A DNA stretch of 8,951 nt from an uncultured Collinsella sp. (GCA_900757235.1 CAAENB010000107.1:1-8951), one strand, 5' to 3'. Positions 1-6,806 are shown, numbered from the stretch's first letter. Notes: generated by a model from the letters alone, not told the origin. A program made the numbers and translations.

Positions 1-582
1 GGGGCTCTGACCGTAGAAGATGGCGATGGCGGCGATGGAGATGAGGTCGTCGGCGATGGCGAGCGTCGAGAAGAACACGCGCACGCCGTTGGGCACGCGG
101 TTGCCCAAAAGCGACAGCACGCCCAGCGCAAAGGCAATATCGGTTGCCATGGGGATAGCCCAACCGTTGCGGGCGCCGGCATGGTTAAAGATCAGGTAGA
201 TGCAGGCGGGAACAACGACGCCGCCCACGGCCGCCAGCATGGGAAGCATGGCCTGACGCGGATTCTTGAGCTCGCCGACCGTCATCTCGTACTTGAGCTC
301 GATGCCCACCAGCAAAAAGAAGATCGCCATGAGGAAGTCGTTGACGAAAAGCTCAACGGTGAGACCGGCCGTAAGGTTGCCCAGACCCACATACAGCGGG
401 GTCTCCAAAAAGTGATGAATGGCCTCGTAGGCATCGGTGTTGGCACAGATGACGGCGGCGATGGCGGCGATCACCATGACGGCGGCGGAAATCGTGCCGT
501 TCTCGGCAATGCGCTCCCAAATGTCGTGACGCTCAAAACGCTTGCGCTCACGGGTGTTGAACAGCTGCTCGGTTGCTGCCAT
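1..582 (-). CDS. nhaA: Na+/H+ antiporter NhaA, N-terminal part (cut by window edge)
   Basis: Inner-membrane antiporter that expels Na+ (or Li+) in exchange for H+, serving pH and sodium homeostasis. I translated the minus strand by hand: 194 codons are open from the ATG at 582 to the window edge, about half of the usual length of roughly 380-400 residues; the C-terminal half lies outside. Family signatures visible are GWAIPMATDIAFALG at about residues 140-154 (Asp148) and TLAIADDL at 173-180 (Asp178-Asp179). These match the transport aspartates D133, D163 and D164 of E. coli NhaA. Hydrophobic helices fall at about 31-47, 82-94, 112-132 and 171-190. The start is supported by AGGAG six bases upstream. 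No partner gene is adjacent; ppaC upstream has its own terminator, so nhaA is probably transcribed alone. The leader holds a terminator-like hairpin (616-651). Confidence 0.93.
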   Translation of the reverse strand, partial: MAATEQLFNTRERKRFERHDIWERIAENGTISAAVMVIAAIAAVICANTDAYEAIHHFLETPLYVGLGNLTAGLTVELFVNDFLMAIFFLLVGIELKYEMTVGELKNPRQAMLPMLAAVGGVVVPACIYLIFNHAGARNGWAIPMATDIAFALGVLSLLGNRVPNGVRVFFSTLAIADDLISIAAIAIFYGQSP

Positions 583-615
583 GGGCGGCTCCTTTCGCGG
601 GAAGGTTCCCGTCTT

Positions 616-651
616 AAAAAAGCACGGCCCGCCCAAATGGCGGCGCCGCGC
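616..651 (-). terminator. Terminator-like hairpin in the nhaA leader (possible attenuator)
   Basis: Read on the minus strand, an outer 6-bp stem (plus-strand GCACGG 622-627 with CCGCGC 646-651, one G-U in RNA) and an inner 5-bp stem (CCGCC 629-633 with GGCGG 639-643) close a 5-nt loop. The structure is followed directly by six Ts (616-621). It lies 33 nt upstream of the nhaA ATG, too close for a normal promoter to fit between, so if it forms it sits inside the nhaA transcript. A second small hairpin (CGGGAA 598-603 with TTCCCG 606-611) lies between it and the ribosome binding site. Function as an attenuator is inference. Confidence 0.5.
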
Positions 652-790
652 TCCAACGTATTACGCTTGCATCTAGCCTACCCTGCGCGACAAACGCGCA
701 AGCGCGGCCGAAAAGCGGAACCACAGGTTGAACATTATTTGCTCAACGGTGCGAGCGCCCCTGTCCAATAGGGGACGCGGTCCCGCGCAC

Positions 791-830
791 AAAAAACGAC
801 CGGAGCGCGGGGCGTCCGCGGTCCGGTCGT
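791..830 (-). terminator. Rho-independent terminator of ppaC
   Basis: A perfect 9-bp inverted repeat (ACGACCGGA 796-804 with TCCGGTCGT 822-830) extends inward, after one G-G mismatch, through CGCGG/CCGCG (806-810 and 816-820) to a 5-nt loop. On the minus strand it is followed by a six-T run. It lies just downstream of the ppaC stop codon, so it should end the ppaC transcript before the nhaA leader. Confidence 0.88.
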
Positions 831-850
831 CGGTGTTAGGTCAACAAAAC

Positions 851-1774
851 CTAGCAGGCGGCCATGATGGGAGCAGCGACCTGCTTCTTGCGGGAAAGGA
901 CGCCCGGCATCCAGACGCCGTCGTGCTCGTCAGCGATGCCCAGGCCCTTCTGAGCGGCCTCGGTCTCACCCTCGAGCAGGACCTGCGAGCCCTCCTCCAT
1001 GATGTCGGTGATGCACAGGACGATGCCGTCGGCACCCTTCTCGGCGGCATAGGCGCGCATGGCCTCGCGGATCTCGTCAATCATGCCAAGCGCACGGCTC
1101 TTGTCGACAGTCTCGTACTGGCCGATGAGCAGCTTCTTGCCAGCGGGCTCGAACATCTTGATGTCGTTGCCGACCATCTCGGCTGCGGTAAAGGAGCCGG
1201 ACGGGCGGGTGAGGAAGACCTCCATGCCAAACTTGACCGGGTCGACGCCCACCTGCTCGCCGAGCTTAGCAGCGACGGCGCGGTCGACATCGGTGGTGGT
1301 GGGGCTCTTGAGCATGAGCGTGTCGGTCATCATGGCCGAGAGCAGCAGCTTGGCCTGAACGTCGGAAAGCTCAACGCCGAGCACGCCGGCGATCTTGGTG
1401 ACGATGGTGCAGCTGGAGCCCCAGGGCAGGCAGATGTAGTGCAGCGGACCGGCAGTCTCGAAGTCGCCGATGCGGTGATGGTCGACAACGCCAAAGACCG
1501 TGGCGTCCTTAAGGCCGGCGACGGACTGGGCGGACTCGTTGTGGTCGGTGAGGACGACGAGCTGACCGGCCTCGACGGACTCGATCACGCGGGGCTCGGC
1601 AATGCCGGCGTCGGCGAGCAGCTTGGCGGACTCGGCCGGAAGCTGGCCCAGCGCGCAGGCCTCGTAGGTGTTGCCGGCATACTCAACCTGGTTGAGCAGC
1701 TGGGACAGGACGACGGCGCTCATGATGGCGTCGTTATCGGGGTTCTGGTGACCAAAGACAAGAACGTTTGCCAT
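851..1774 (-). CDS. ppaC: Manganese-dependent inorganic pyrophosphatase (family II, DHH)
   Basis: Cytosolic enzyme that hydrolyses pyrophosphate to two phosphates, pulling biosynthetic reactions forward. The product has 307 residues, the usual family II size. The N-terminal DHH domain shows GHQNPDND at 8-15 (metal ligands His9, Asp13, Asp15), Asp77, the signature DHH at 98-100 and Asp151 in SAMMTDT. The C-terminal DHHA2 domain ends with the substrate-binding SRKKQ at 294-298. No CBS insert is present, so this is the short form not regulated by adenine nucleotides. The ATG at 1774 has GGAGG six bases upstream. The gene has its own terminator (791-830) and a 166-bp upstream gap, so it is probably monocistronic. 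It is a housekeeping gene unrelated to the sugar operon. Confidence 0.97.
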   Translation of the reverse strand: MANVLVFGHQNPDNDAIMSAVVLSQLLNQVEYAGNTYEACALGQLPAESAKLLADAGIAEPRVIESVEAGQLVVLTDHNESAQSVAGLKDATVFGVVDHHRIGDFETAGPLHYICLPWGSSCTIVTKIAGVLGVELSDVQAKLLLSAMMTDTLMLKSPTTTDVDRAVAAKLGEQVGVDPVKFGMEVFLTRPSGSFTAAEMVGNDIKMFEPAGKKLLIGQYETVDKSRALGMIDEIREAMRAYAAEKGADGIVLCITDIMEEGSQVLLEGETEAAQKGLGIADEHDGVWMPGVLSRKKQVAAPIMAAC

Positions 1775-1812
1775 GGATATCCTCCACTTGATATGTGTAC
1801 TTGGACGTAGCT

Positions 1813-1821
1813 ATGGTAGCA
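1813..1821 (-). promoter_or_regulatory. Possible extended -10 of a ppaC promoter
   Basis: On the minus strand TGCTACCAT fits the extended -10 pattern TG-N-TANNNT, about 38 bases upstream of the ppaC start. I find no convincing -35 box at 15-18 bases, so this is a weak call from a short match. Confidence 0.28.
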
Positions 1822-1908
1822 CGCTGGCGGCGAACCCTTGGGCACGGAAGGGCCGCGGCACAATTTGGAGCAGGCGTTGGAGCAAAGTCTATCCCTTTCG
1901 CACCATGT

Positions 1909-1939
1909 TAGTGCAAAGTAACCTGGCCTCCTTGCACTA
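1909..1939 (-). other. Hairpin directly after the ROK kinase gene
   Basis: A perfect 8-bp inverted repeat (TAGTGCAA 1909-1916 with TTGCACTA 1932-1939) with a 15-nt loop begins at the stop codon of the ROK gene. No T-run follows, so it is not a classical intrinsic terminator. It may protect the 3' end or mark a factor-dependent terminator. An overlapping alternative stem (GCAC 1901-1904 variant with GTGC 1911-1914) also exists. Confidence 0.4.
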
Positions 1940-1940
1940 G

Positions 1941-2894
1941 CTATTTGCCGGCGGCGCGCAGGGCTACGTAGGCGGCACCGATGATGCCGGCGTCGTTGCC
2001 GAGCGAGGCGACCTTAATGGGCGTCTCGCGCGAGGCAGAAAGCGCGTACTGCTTAAAGTGCTCGCGGACCTTGTCGAGGTAGACATCGGCCGAGGCGGAT
2101 GCGCCGCCGCCGATCAGGAACATCTCGGGGTCGACCACGTTGGCGATAAGCGCCAGAGCGCGACCGAGATAGTCGGCCATGGTATCGGCCGCGGCTAGCG
2201 CGAGCTTGTCACCCTCGCGACAGGCCTGGAACACGTCCTTGGAATCGGAGGGGCCGGTGAGCTCGATGGGGTCGACGCCCGCCTTCTCGCACTCGGCAAG
2301 ATAGTTGCTCACCACGCCGGTAGCGCTGGAATACTGCTCCAGGTGGCCATGGCCGCCGCAGCCGCAGGTGCGCTCCTCAGCCGGGTTCAGGCACATGTGG
2401 CCAATCTCGCCGCCGGCACCCACAACGCCCGACACCACGTCGCCGTTAACGATAACGCCGCCGCCCACGCCGGTACCGATGGTGACCATCACGACGTTCT
2501 GCACGCCCTTGGCAGAGCCGAGCCAGGCCTCGCCCATGGCAGCGGCGTTGGCATCGTTCTCGTACTTAACGACCGCGTCGGGGCAGTGCTCCTGGATGGC
2601 GATCTTAAGCTCGGGCAGGTTAATGGCAATGTTGGCCTTGACCTTGGCATCGCCCGACGCCGGGATAGGGCACGGAACAGCCAGGCCAATGCCCGCCACA
2701 AAGGCACGCGGAATCTGCGCCTTGGCAACCACCTGGTCGATAGCCTCGGTCACCGCGGCAAAGCCCGCAGCGTCAACGATGGGAGGCGTAGGCACGCTGG
2801 CCTTGGCAAGCAGGTTACCGTCTTCGTCGAACAGGCCCTCCTTAACCGAAGTGCCGCCGACGTCAATGCCGATATAGTACTGCTTAGGTTCCAT
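1941..2894 (-). CDS. ROK-family sugar kinase, probable glucokinase
   Basis: Probable cytosolic ATP:glucose phosphotransferase giving glucose-6-phosphate; it could act on the free hexose released by the GH1 enzyme upstream. The product has 317 residues, usual for ROK glucokinases. It has an N-terminal phosphate loop DVGGTSVKEG (11-20) and a catalytic Asp114 in YENDANAAAMGEAWLG. A second nucleotide loop, IGTGVGGGVIVNG, spans 139-151, followed by GGEIGH (161-166) and the zinc motif CGCGGHGHLEQ (177-187). There is no N-terminal helix-turn-helix, so it is a kinase and not a NagC/Mlc-type repressor. The third zinc-site Cys of the common CxCGxxGCxE pattern is His184 here. I chose the ATG at 2894 (AAGGTGG about eight bases upstream) over an upstream ATG at 2921 because MEPKQYYIGIDVGG matches family N-termini. 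Other hexoses or N-acyl-hexosamines cannot be excluded as substrates. Confidence 0.88.
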   Translation of the reverse strand: MEPKQYYIGIDVGGTSVKEGLFDEDGNLLAKASVPTPPIVDAAGFAAVTEAIDQVVAKAQIPRAFVAGIGLAVPCPIPASGDAKVKANIAINLPELKIAIQEHCPDAVVKYENDANAAAMGEAWLGSAKGVQNVVMVTIGTGVGGGVIVNGDVVSGVVGAGGEIGHMCLNPAEERTCGCGGHGHLEQYSSATGVVSNYLAECEKAGVDPIELTGPSDSKDVFQACREGDKLALAAADTMADYLGRALALIANVVDPEMFLIGGGASASADVYLDKVREHFKQYALSASRETPIKVASLGNDAGIIGAAYVALRAAGK

Positions 2895-2929
2895 GGGAGC
2901 CCACCTTTCTCGTTTAAACATTGCCTGTA

Positions 2930-3011
2930 TGGTACCGCTCCCAAGGCAAAAACCTACCAAAAAGGGACAGGTTTGTTTGGTAGGTTTTATCTGGGGAAAC
3001 ACGCGGTACCA
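2930..3011. repeat. 82-bp nested palindrome upstream of the ROK kinase gene
   Basis: The outer arms are TGGTACCGC (2930-2938) and its exact complement GCGGTACCA (3003-3011). The inner arms are a perfect 13-bp pair, AAAACCTACCAAA (2949-2961) and TTTGGTAGGTTTT (2976-2988), with a 14-nt loop. A short CCCA/TGGG pair lies between them. The element fills most of the space between the PTS terminator and the ROK start, so it overlaps the likely ROK promoter or leader. On the minus strand the inner hairpin is followed by five Ts, so it could also act as a terminator or attenuator. One arm plus loop resembles a sequence in the bgl leader (6844-6873). It may be a dispersed palindromic repeat or a cis-regulatory element. 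Confidence 0.7.
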
Positions 3012-3037
3012 GCCAACAGGCCGCGTAAACCTTTGCC

Positions 3038-3075
3038 AAAAACAACGAGCGCCGAGAGGCGGAGGCTCCCGGCGC
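3038..3075 (-). terminator. Rho-independent terminator of the bgl-PTS operon
   Basis: A 10-bp stem (plus-strand GCGCCGAGAG 3049-3058 with CTCCCGGCGC 3066-3075, one G-U in RNA) with a 7-nt loop is followed on the minus strand by TCGTTGTTTTT. It lies 60 nt after the EIIA stop codon and separates the operon from the ROK gene, which therefore probably has its own promoter. Confidence 0.85.
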
Positions 3076-3134
3076 CCGTGAAAGGGACTGTATTGTCTGT
3101 TGGACTGCACGGTCCATCGCGGCGATAACGCCGA

Positions 3135-3467
3135 CTAGGCCTGAAGCGCCTGCAGCTGCTTGTGGATCTCGATGAGCTCCGTCGCCATGACGCGCATGGT
3201 CTCGGTGCCGGCCATCTGGTCCTCGGCATGCAGCAGAATCAACGGGGCCTCGCCGTTACGCTCGCCGTTGGCCTCCTTTTTAAGGAGCCCCATATGGACA
3301 TCGTGGCCACCGTTATAGGCCTCGTCGCCCTGCTTGATAAGCTCCTCGGCAGCGTCAAAATCGCCCTCCTTGGCCTTTTGCACGGCATTGATGTACATGC
3401 TCTTGGCGGTACCGACGTAGCTGATGATCTCGAAGCAGGTCATCTGCAACTCGTTCATATCCTCCAT
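3135..3467 (-). CDS. celC: PTS lactose/cellobiose-family EIIA component
   Basis: Soluble phosphocarrier that takes phosphate from HPr and passes it to EIIB of the same system. The product has 110 residues, all alpha-helical in this family, which forms trimers. The motif LILLHAEDQMAGTE (76-89) holds the phosphorylated His80 and, three residues on, Asp83, the position that binds the trimer's metal ion in the family. The start is uncertain. A GTG at 3476 abuts the EIIB stop; the ATG at 3467 has AGGTG six bases upstream and is my choice; the ATG at 3458 (MNELQMTCFEII) would also fit the family, with GGAGG very close. The gene follows EIIB with almost no gap, implying translational coupling, and is the last gene of the operon. 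Confidence 0.93.
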   Translation of the reverse strand: MEDMNELQMTCFEIISYVGTAKSMYINAVQKAKEGDFDAAEELIKQGDEAYNGGHDVHMGLLKKEANGERNGEAPLILLHAEDQMAGTETMRVMATELIEIHKQLQALQA

Positions 3468-3476
3468 ATGCTGCAC

Positions 3477-3779
3477 CTAGCCCATCACGCTGACGCAGTG
3501 GTCGATGATGCCGGCAGCGTTCATGCGGCCGTAGTCGACCATGTTGATGACCTCGACCGGGAAGCGGCCAGCGGCCTCCTTCTCAAAATCGCCCTTGGTG
3601 TAGCCGATCTGCGGGCCAAGCAGCAACATGTCGCACTCGTCCAGGTGATCGTGGGCCTCGTTCATGGGGCGAGCCTCGATCTCAATTTCCAAGCCACGGT
3701 TCGCGACCTCGGCCTGCATCTTCTGGACCAGCAGGCTCGTGGACATACCGGCATTGCAGCAGAGCATGATCTTCTTCAT
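3477..3779 (-). CDS. celA: PTS lactose/cellobiose-family EIIB component
   Basis: Cytosolic phosphotransfer protein that receives phosphate from EIIA on a cysteine and donates it to the sugar moving through EIIC. The product has 100 residues, the normal size. The phosphocysteine loop LCCNAGMSTSLL is at 6-17, and Cys8 aligns with the active Cys of the CxAGMSTS motif. GPQIGY (55-60) is also typical. The ATG at 3779 is fixed by a strong AAGGAGG five bases upstream; a longer frame up to 3827 is unlikely. It lies 162 bp after EIIC, an unusually wide gap that holds two hairpins, and is tightly followed by EIIA. Confidence 0.95.
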   Translation of the reverse strand: MKKIMLCCNAGMSTSLLVQKMQAEVANRGLEIEIEARPMNEAHDHLDECDMLLLGPQIGYTKGDFEKEAAGRFPVEVINMVDYGRMNAAGIIDHCVSVMG

Positions 3780-3795
3780 GGTTTCCTCCTTATAA

Positions 3796-3810
3796 CTGCG
3801 CGGCGCGCAG
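3796..3810 (-). other. Small GC hairpin just upstream of the EIIB ribosome binding site
   Basis: CTGCGCG (3796-3802) and CGCGCAG (3804-3810) form a perfect inverted repeat around one base; as RNA it is about a 6-bp stem with a 3-nt loop. It ends a few bases before the AAGGAGG of EIIB and may affect ribosome access. Confidence 0.45.
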
Positions 3811-3880
3811 ACGACGACTGGTTTCACTCTTTGCGGCTATTGTTCCCACCCCCCCTGCATCTTTACGCAAGGGAGAGAGC

Positions 3881-3913
3881 TGCGGGCACCGGCACCGCGC
3901 ACCGGCGCCCGCA
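3881..3913 (-). other. 15-bp hairpin between EIIC and EIIB (mRNA stabiliser or processing site candidate)
   Basis: TGCGGGC (3881-3887) pairs with GCCCGCA (3907-3913), and pairing continues inward for eight more pairs, including three G-U pairs on the minus-strand RNA, to a 3-nt loop. No T-run follows, so it is not a normal intrinsic terminator. It begins 28 nt after the EIIC stop codon. Such intercistronic stems can block 3' decay of the upstream message; that role is inferred here. Confidence 0.6.
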
Positions 3914-3941
3914 AAGGTGAAAGGGACGAACGTTAGGCGTT

Positions 3942-5285
3942 CTACTCGGCGAGAGCCTCCTGCTTGGCGATTGCCTTCTCGGAAATCTTCATAAAGGGCA
4001 GGTAGACGGCCATGCCAATGACAATCTCGAGAGCCTGCCACACGCCGGCGCGCCAGTCAAAGCCCGTAGCGAGCAGGGCATTGATGACGGGAGGCATAGT
4101 CCAGGGCACCTGGGCGATGCAGGGGCTGATGATGCCTGCGCAGGTAAGGCCATAGGTGATGCCGATGAACAGATCGGGAAGGAGGACAAACGGAATCATG
4201 AGCGGCAGGTTGTACACGATGGGGTAACCGTAGATAACCGGTTCGTTGATGTTGAACAGACCAGGCAGGATAGCCATCTTGGAAACGGTCTCGGAAGCCT
4301 TGTTCTTGGAGAACAGGAGCGTGTCGAGCAGAAGCATGAGGGTGCAGCCCGAGCCGCCGATGAGGGCGAAGCTGTTAACGATCTGCATGTTCATGTAGTG
4401 ATCGGGCTGGATGGTGCCACCGGCGGCAAAGGTAGCCATGTTGTCGACGATGAGCATGGTCAGGATCGGCTCGACGGTAGCGCCAGAGATGGTGGACTGG
4501 TGAATACCAACGCAGAACAGCAGGTTAGCAAGGGTGTAGATGAGGATAACAGCCCACGGACCGGCGTTCATGATGCTCTTGAGCGGGTTGGAGATGCACG
4601 TGGAGATGATGTCGCACAGATCGGTGCCGGCGCACACGGCGAGCAGGGCTGCGGCAAGAGCGAAGATTGCGAGGTTGAGCAGCATCGGGATCATGACGTT
4701 GAAGGAGTTGGAGACCGCGGGAGGCACACCCTCGCCCAGCTTAACCTTGAGCTTCTCGACGCCAGAAATCTTGATGAAGAGCGAGACGGAAAGCAGGGCG
4801 ATGATAATAGCCGAGAACAGACCGTTGGTGCCGGTGTTGGCAGTCGAAAGGGCGCCCGTGACCTCGGCGGAGGTGATCTTGTCGGCGAGCAGCGGGCTCG
4901 TGGCGGCAAGCGTGGCGGTGATCTGCTGCGGCATCATGATGACGAAAGCAGAGATGGCGACGACCACGCAAGCGAGCGGGTTATCGAAACGCTTGTTCTT
5001 AGCGAGGCTGTAGCCAATCAATCCGGCCAAGATAATGGCAGAGACGTTGAGGGTGCCCAGCGTAATTGCCGAACCCCACGTCTGAAGATTGGCAAGGCCC
5101 GCCGCATCGAGCGGGAACAGAGGGAACACGACGTTGTTAATAAGAACCGCGATACCCGCAAGGATATAGAGCGGCGTGATGGTCGCGAAGGCGTCACGCA
5201 GGGAACGCAGGTGAACCTGGTTTCCCACCTTCGCAGAGACCTCGGCAAACTTGTCGAGGAAGCTCTTTCCGTTGTCACTGGCCAT
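3942..5285 (-). CDS. celB: PTS lactose/cellobiose-family EIIC permease
   Basis: Membrane channel of the sugar PTS, which carries a beta-linked disaccharide across the membrane while it is phosphorylated by EIIB. The product has 447 residues, normal for a stand-alone EIIC, with about ten hydrophobic segments from residue 33 to 432. The family's sugar-site residues are visible: His262 in VGIHQS and Glu348 in FNINEPVIYG (344-353). No EIIB or EIIA domain is fused; these are separate genes downstream. The ATG at 5285 has TAGGAG five to six bases upstream. It lies 120 bp after the GH1 gene, with a small hairpin in between (5328-5351). Substrate cannot be read from sequence; cellobiose, chitobiose, gentiobiose, lactose or a mannose-containing disaccharide are possible. 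Confidence 0.95.
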   Translation of the reverse strand: MASDNGKSFLDKFAEVSAKVGNQVHLRSLRDAFATITPLYILAGIAVLINNVVFPLFPLDAAGLANLQTWGSAITLGTLNVSAIILAGLIGYSLAKNKRFDNPLACVVVAISAFVIMMPQQITATLAATSPLLADKITSAEVTGALSTANTGTNGLFSAIIIALLSVSLFIKISGVEKLKVKLGEGVPPAVSNSFNVMIPMLLNLAIFALAAALLAVCAGTDLCDIISTCISNPLKSIMNAGPWAVILIYTLANLLFCVGIHQSTISGATVEPILTMLIVDNMATFAAGGTIQPDHYMNMQIVNSFALIGGSGCTLMLLLDTLLFSKNKASETVSKMAILPGLFNINEPVIYGYPIVYNLPLMIPFVLLPDLFIGITYGLTCAGIISPCIAQVPWTMPPVINALLATGFDWRAGVWQALEIVIGMAVYLPFMKISEKAIAKQEALAE

Positions 5286-5327
5286 GATTGCTCCTAACTT
5301 TCAAATCCGGCCTTTTCCTATACGCAC

Positions 5328-5351
5328 GGTGGCCTGTCGCCCTCTGCCACC
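5328..5351 (-). other. Small hairpin between the GH1 gene and EIIC
   Basis: GGTGGC (5328-5333) and GCCACC (5346-5351) are exact complements with a 12-nt spacer. It lies in the 120-bp gap between the two genes. No T-run follows, and transcription is expected to run through it. Confidence 0.3.
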
Positions 5352-5405
5352 AGATGTGCCATGTGTTGCGCGCGGCGGCGCACGGTCTGGGCGTTCGCCC
5401 GGTCG

Positions 5406-6806
5406 CTAGTCAACCACGTGGGTCGTGGCGACCTGCTTGAGCCAAGCTGCCGACTTCTTAAGGCGGCGCTTGTAGCCGTCCATAAGGTCGACCTCGACAA
5501 AACCGTAACGGTTCTTAAAGGCATTTGCCCAAGACCAGTTATCGATGACGGCCCAATAATGGTATCCGCGGCACTTGGCGCCCTCGGCGATTGCCTTGGC
5601 AACCCACTCCAGGTGCTGGCGCACAAAGTCGACGCGGTAGTCATCCTGGATGGTTCCTTCGGCGTCACGGTTCTTGTATTCGTCCATGATGCCGATGCCG
5701 TTCTCGGAAACGAACCACTCAAGATCGGGGTAGTTCTTGGCGCAGTCCATGCCAAAGTCGTAGAGGCCCTGCGGGTAGATCTCCCAGCCGCGGCTCTCGT
5801 TCATAACGGCGTCGGGCCACACATACTCGTCGGCAAAGTGCGGCAGGCCGTACTGGTCGATCTTGCTCGCCGGCGCCTGAACGCGCGTGGGGTGGTAGTA
5901 GTTGCAGCCGAGCCAGTCGACAACACCCTGCTTGAGGATCTCTTGGTCGCCGGCACGGAACGGGAGCTTAACGCCGCCCTCGGCCAGGCTGTCGAGCACG
6001 TCGGCGGGAAGCTCACCCTTGGTAATAAGGTCGAGCCACCAGCGATTGCTGATACCGCTGGTCATACGCACGGCCTCAAGGTCTGCCTCGCTGGGGTTCT
6101 GCTTGGTGTAGACCGGGGTAAAGCAGTTGATCATGCCGATCTTGGCATCGGCGCGAATAACGCCCTCGTCATAGGCGCGACGATAGTTGGCCACGGCCAG
6201 CGCATGTGCCAGCGAGATGTGATACTGCACGGTGCGGGCGCGGCTAAAGTCGTGGAGCTGCGGGAACCACACGCCCTCCTGATAGCGCTGCTCAGGCTCG
6301 ACGATGGGCTCGTTAAAGGTGAACCAGTACTTAATCTCCTGGCCAAACTCGTGGAAGGCGACGTCGGCGTAATGCGCGTAAGCCTCGACGACCTCACGGC
6401 TCTCCCAGCCGCCGCGGTTAAAGAGGTAGGTGGGCATGTCAAAGTGGTACAAGTTGACAAACGGCTCCAGGCCGGCCTCGCGAGAGGCGCGGAACAGCTC
6501 GTGATACCACGCGGCGCCCTCCTCGTTAAGGTTGCCGTCGGCATCGAGCAGACGGCTCCACTGGATGGAAGTGCGATAGGTATCCAGGCCCAAGTCCTTC
6601 AGAATGCGAAAGTCTTCCTGGTACTTGGTCATAAAGTCATTGCCGGCATAAGAGCCAACGCAGTTGTAGAACGAACCCAGATCCTGGATGGACCAGGTGT
6701 CCCACAGGTTCTCGAGCTTGCCTCCCTGGTTCCACTGACCCTCAGTCTGCGGGCCGGACATAGCAGCGCCAAAAAAGAAGTCACGGGGCAGCTGATACTG
6801 TGCCAT
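5406..6806 (-). CDS. bglA: GH1 6-phospho-beta-glucosidase (or related 6-phospho-beta-glycosidase)
   Basis: Cytosolic retaining glycosidase that splits the phosphorylated disaccharide delivered by the PTS into a sugar-6-phosphate and a free hexose. The product has 466 residues, normal for GH1. The N-terminal FFGAAMSGPQTEG (11-23) is a GH1 signature. The acid/base is Glu166 in FTFNEP (162-167) and the nucleophile is Glu368 in VSENG (366-370). The segment DNWSWANAFKNRYGF (422-436) carries Ser425, Lys431 and Tyr434. These match the Ser/Lys/Tyr phosphate-binding set of 6-phospho enzymes, but with Lys one residue earlier than in LacG-type proteins. I chose the ATG at 6806, with GAGGA five bases upstream, over a TTG one codon earlier. 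It is the first gene of the operon, followed by EIIC, EIIB and EIIA. Galactoside or mannoside substrates cannot be excluded. Confidence 0.93.
   Translation of the reverse strand: MAQYQLPRDFFFGAAMSGPQTEGQWNQGGKLENLWDTWSIQDLGSFYNCVGSYAGNDFMTKYQEDFRILKDLGLDTYRTSIQWSRLLDADGNLNEEGAAWYHELFRASREAGLEPFVNLYHFDMPTYLFNRGGWESREVVEAYAHYADVAFHEFGQEIKYWFTFNEPIVEPEQRYQEGVWFPQLHDFSRARTVQYHISLAHALAVANYRRAYDEGVIRADAKIGMINCFTPVYTKQNPSEADLEAVRMTSGISNRWWLDLITKGELPADVLDSLAEGGVKLPFRAGDQEILKQGVVDWLGCNYYHPTRVQAPASKIDQYGLPHFADEYVWPDAVMNESRGWEIYPQGLYDFGMDCAKNYPDLEWFVSENGIGIMDEYKNRDAEGTIQDDYRVDFVRQHLEWVAKAIAEGAKCRGYHYWAVIDNWSWANAFKNRYGFVEVDLMDGYKRRLKKSAAWLKQVATTHVVD

Noticed and set aside
583..790. A defined promoter for nhaA
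   Set aside because: Several weak -10-like words exist on the minus strand (such as TAGGCT and TAATAC), but none has a matching -35 at proper spacing.
728..1810. Long open frame of 360 codons on the plus strand
   Set aside because: It runs antisense to ppaC, has no family-like sequence, and its composition reflects the codon bias of the opposite strand.
2895..3110. N-terminal extension of the ROK protein
   Set aside because: It would cross the palindrome and terminator region; the ATG at 2894 has a good ribosome binding site and a family-like start.
2343..3128. Open frame of 261 codons on the plus strand
   Set aside because: Antisense to the ROK gene and reads through its palindrome and the PTS terminator; no coding support.
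4398..5297. Open frame of 299 codons on the plus strand
   Set aside because: Antisense to EIIC; the charged, Gly/Asp/Arg-rich translation is a typical artefact of the complementary strand of a membrane-protein gene.
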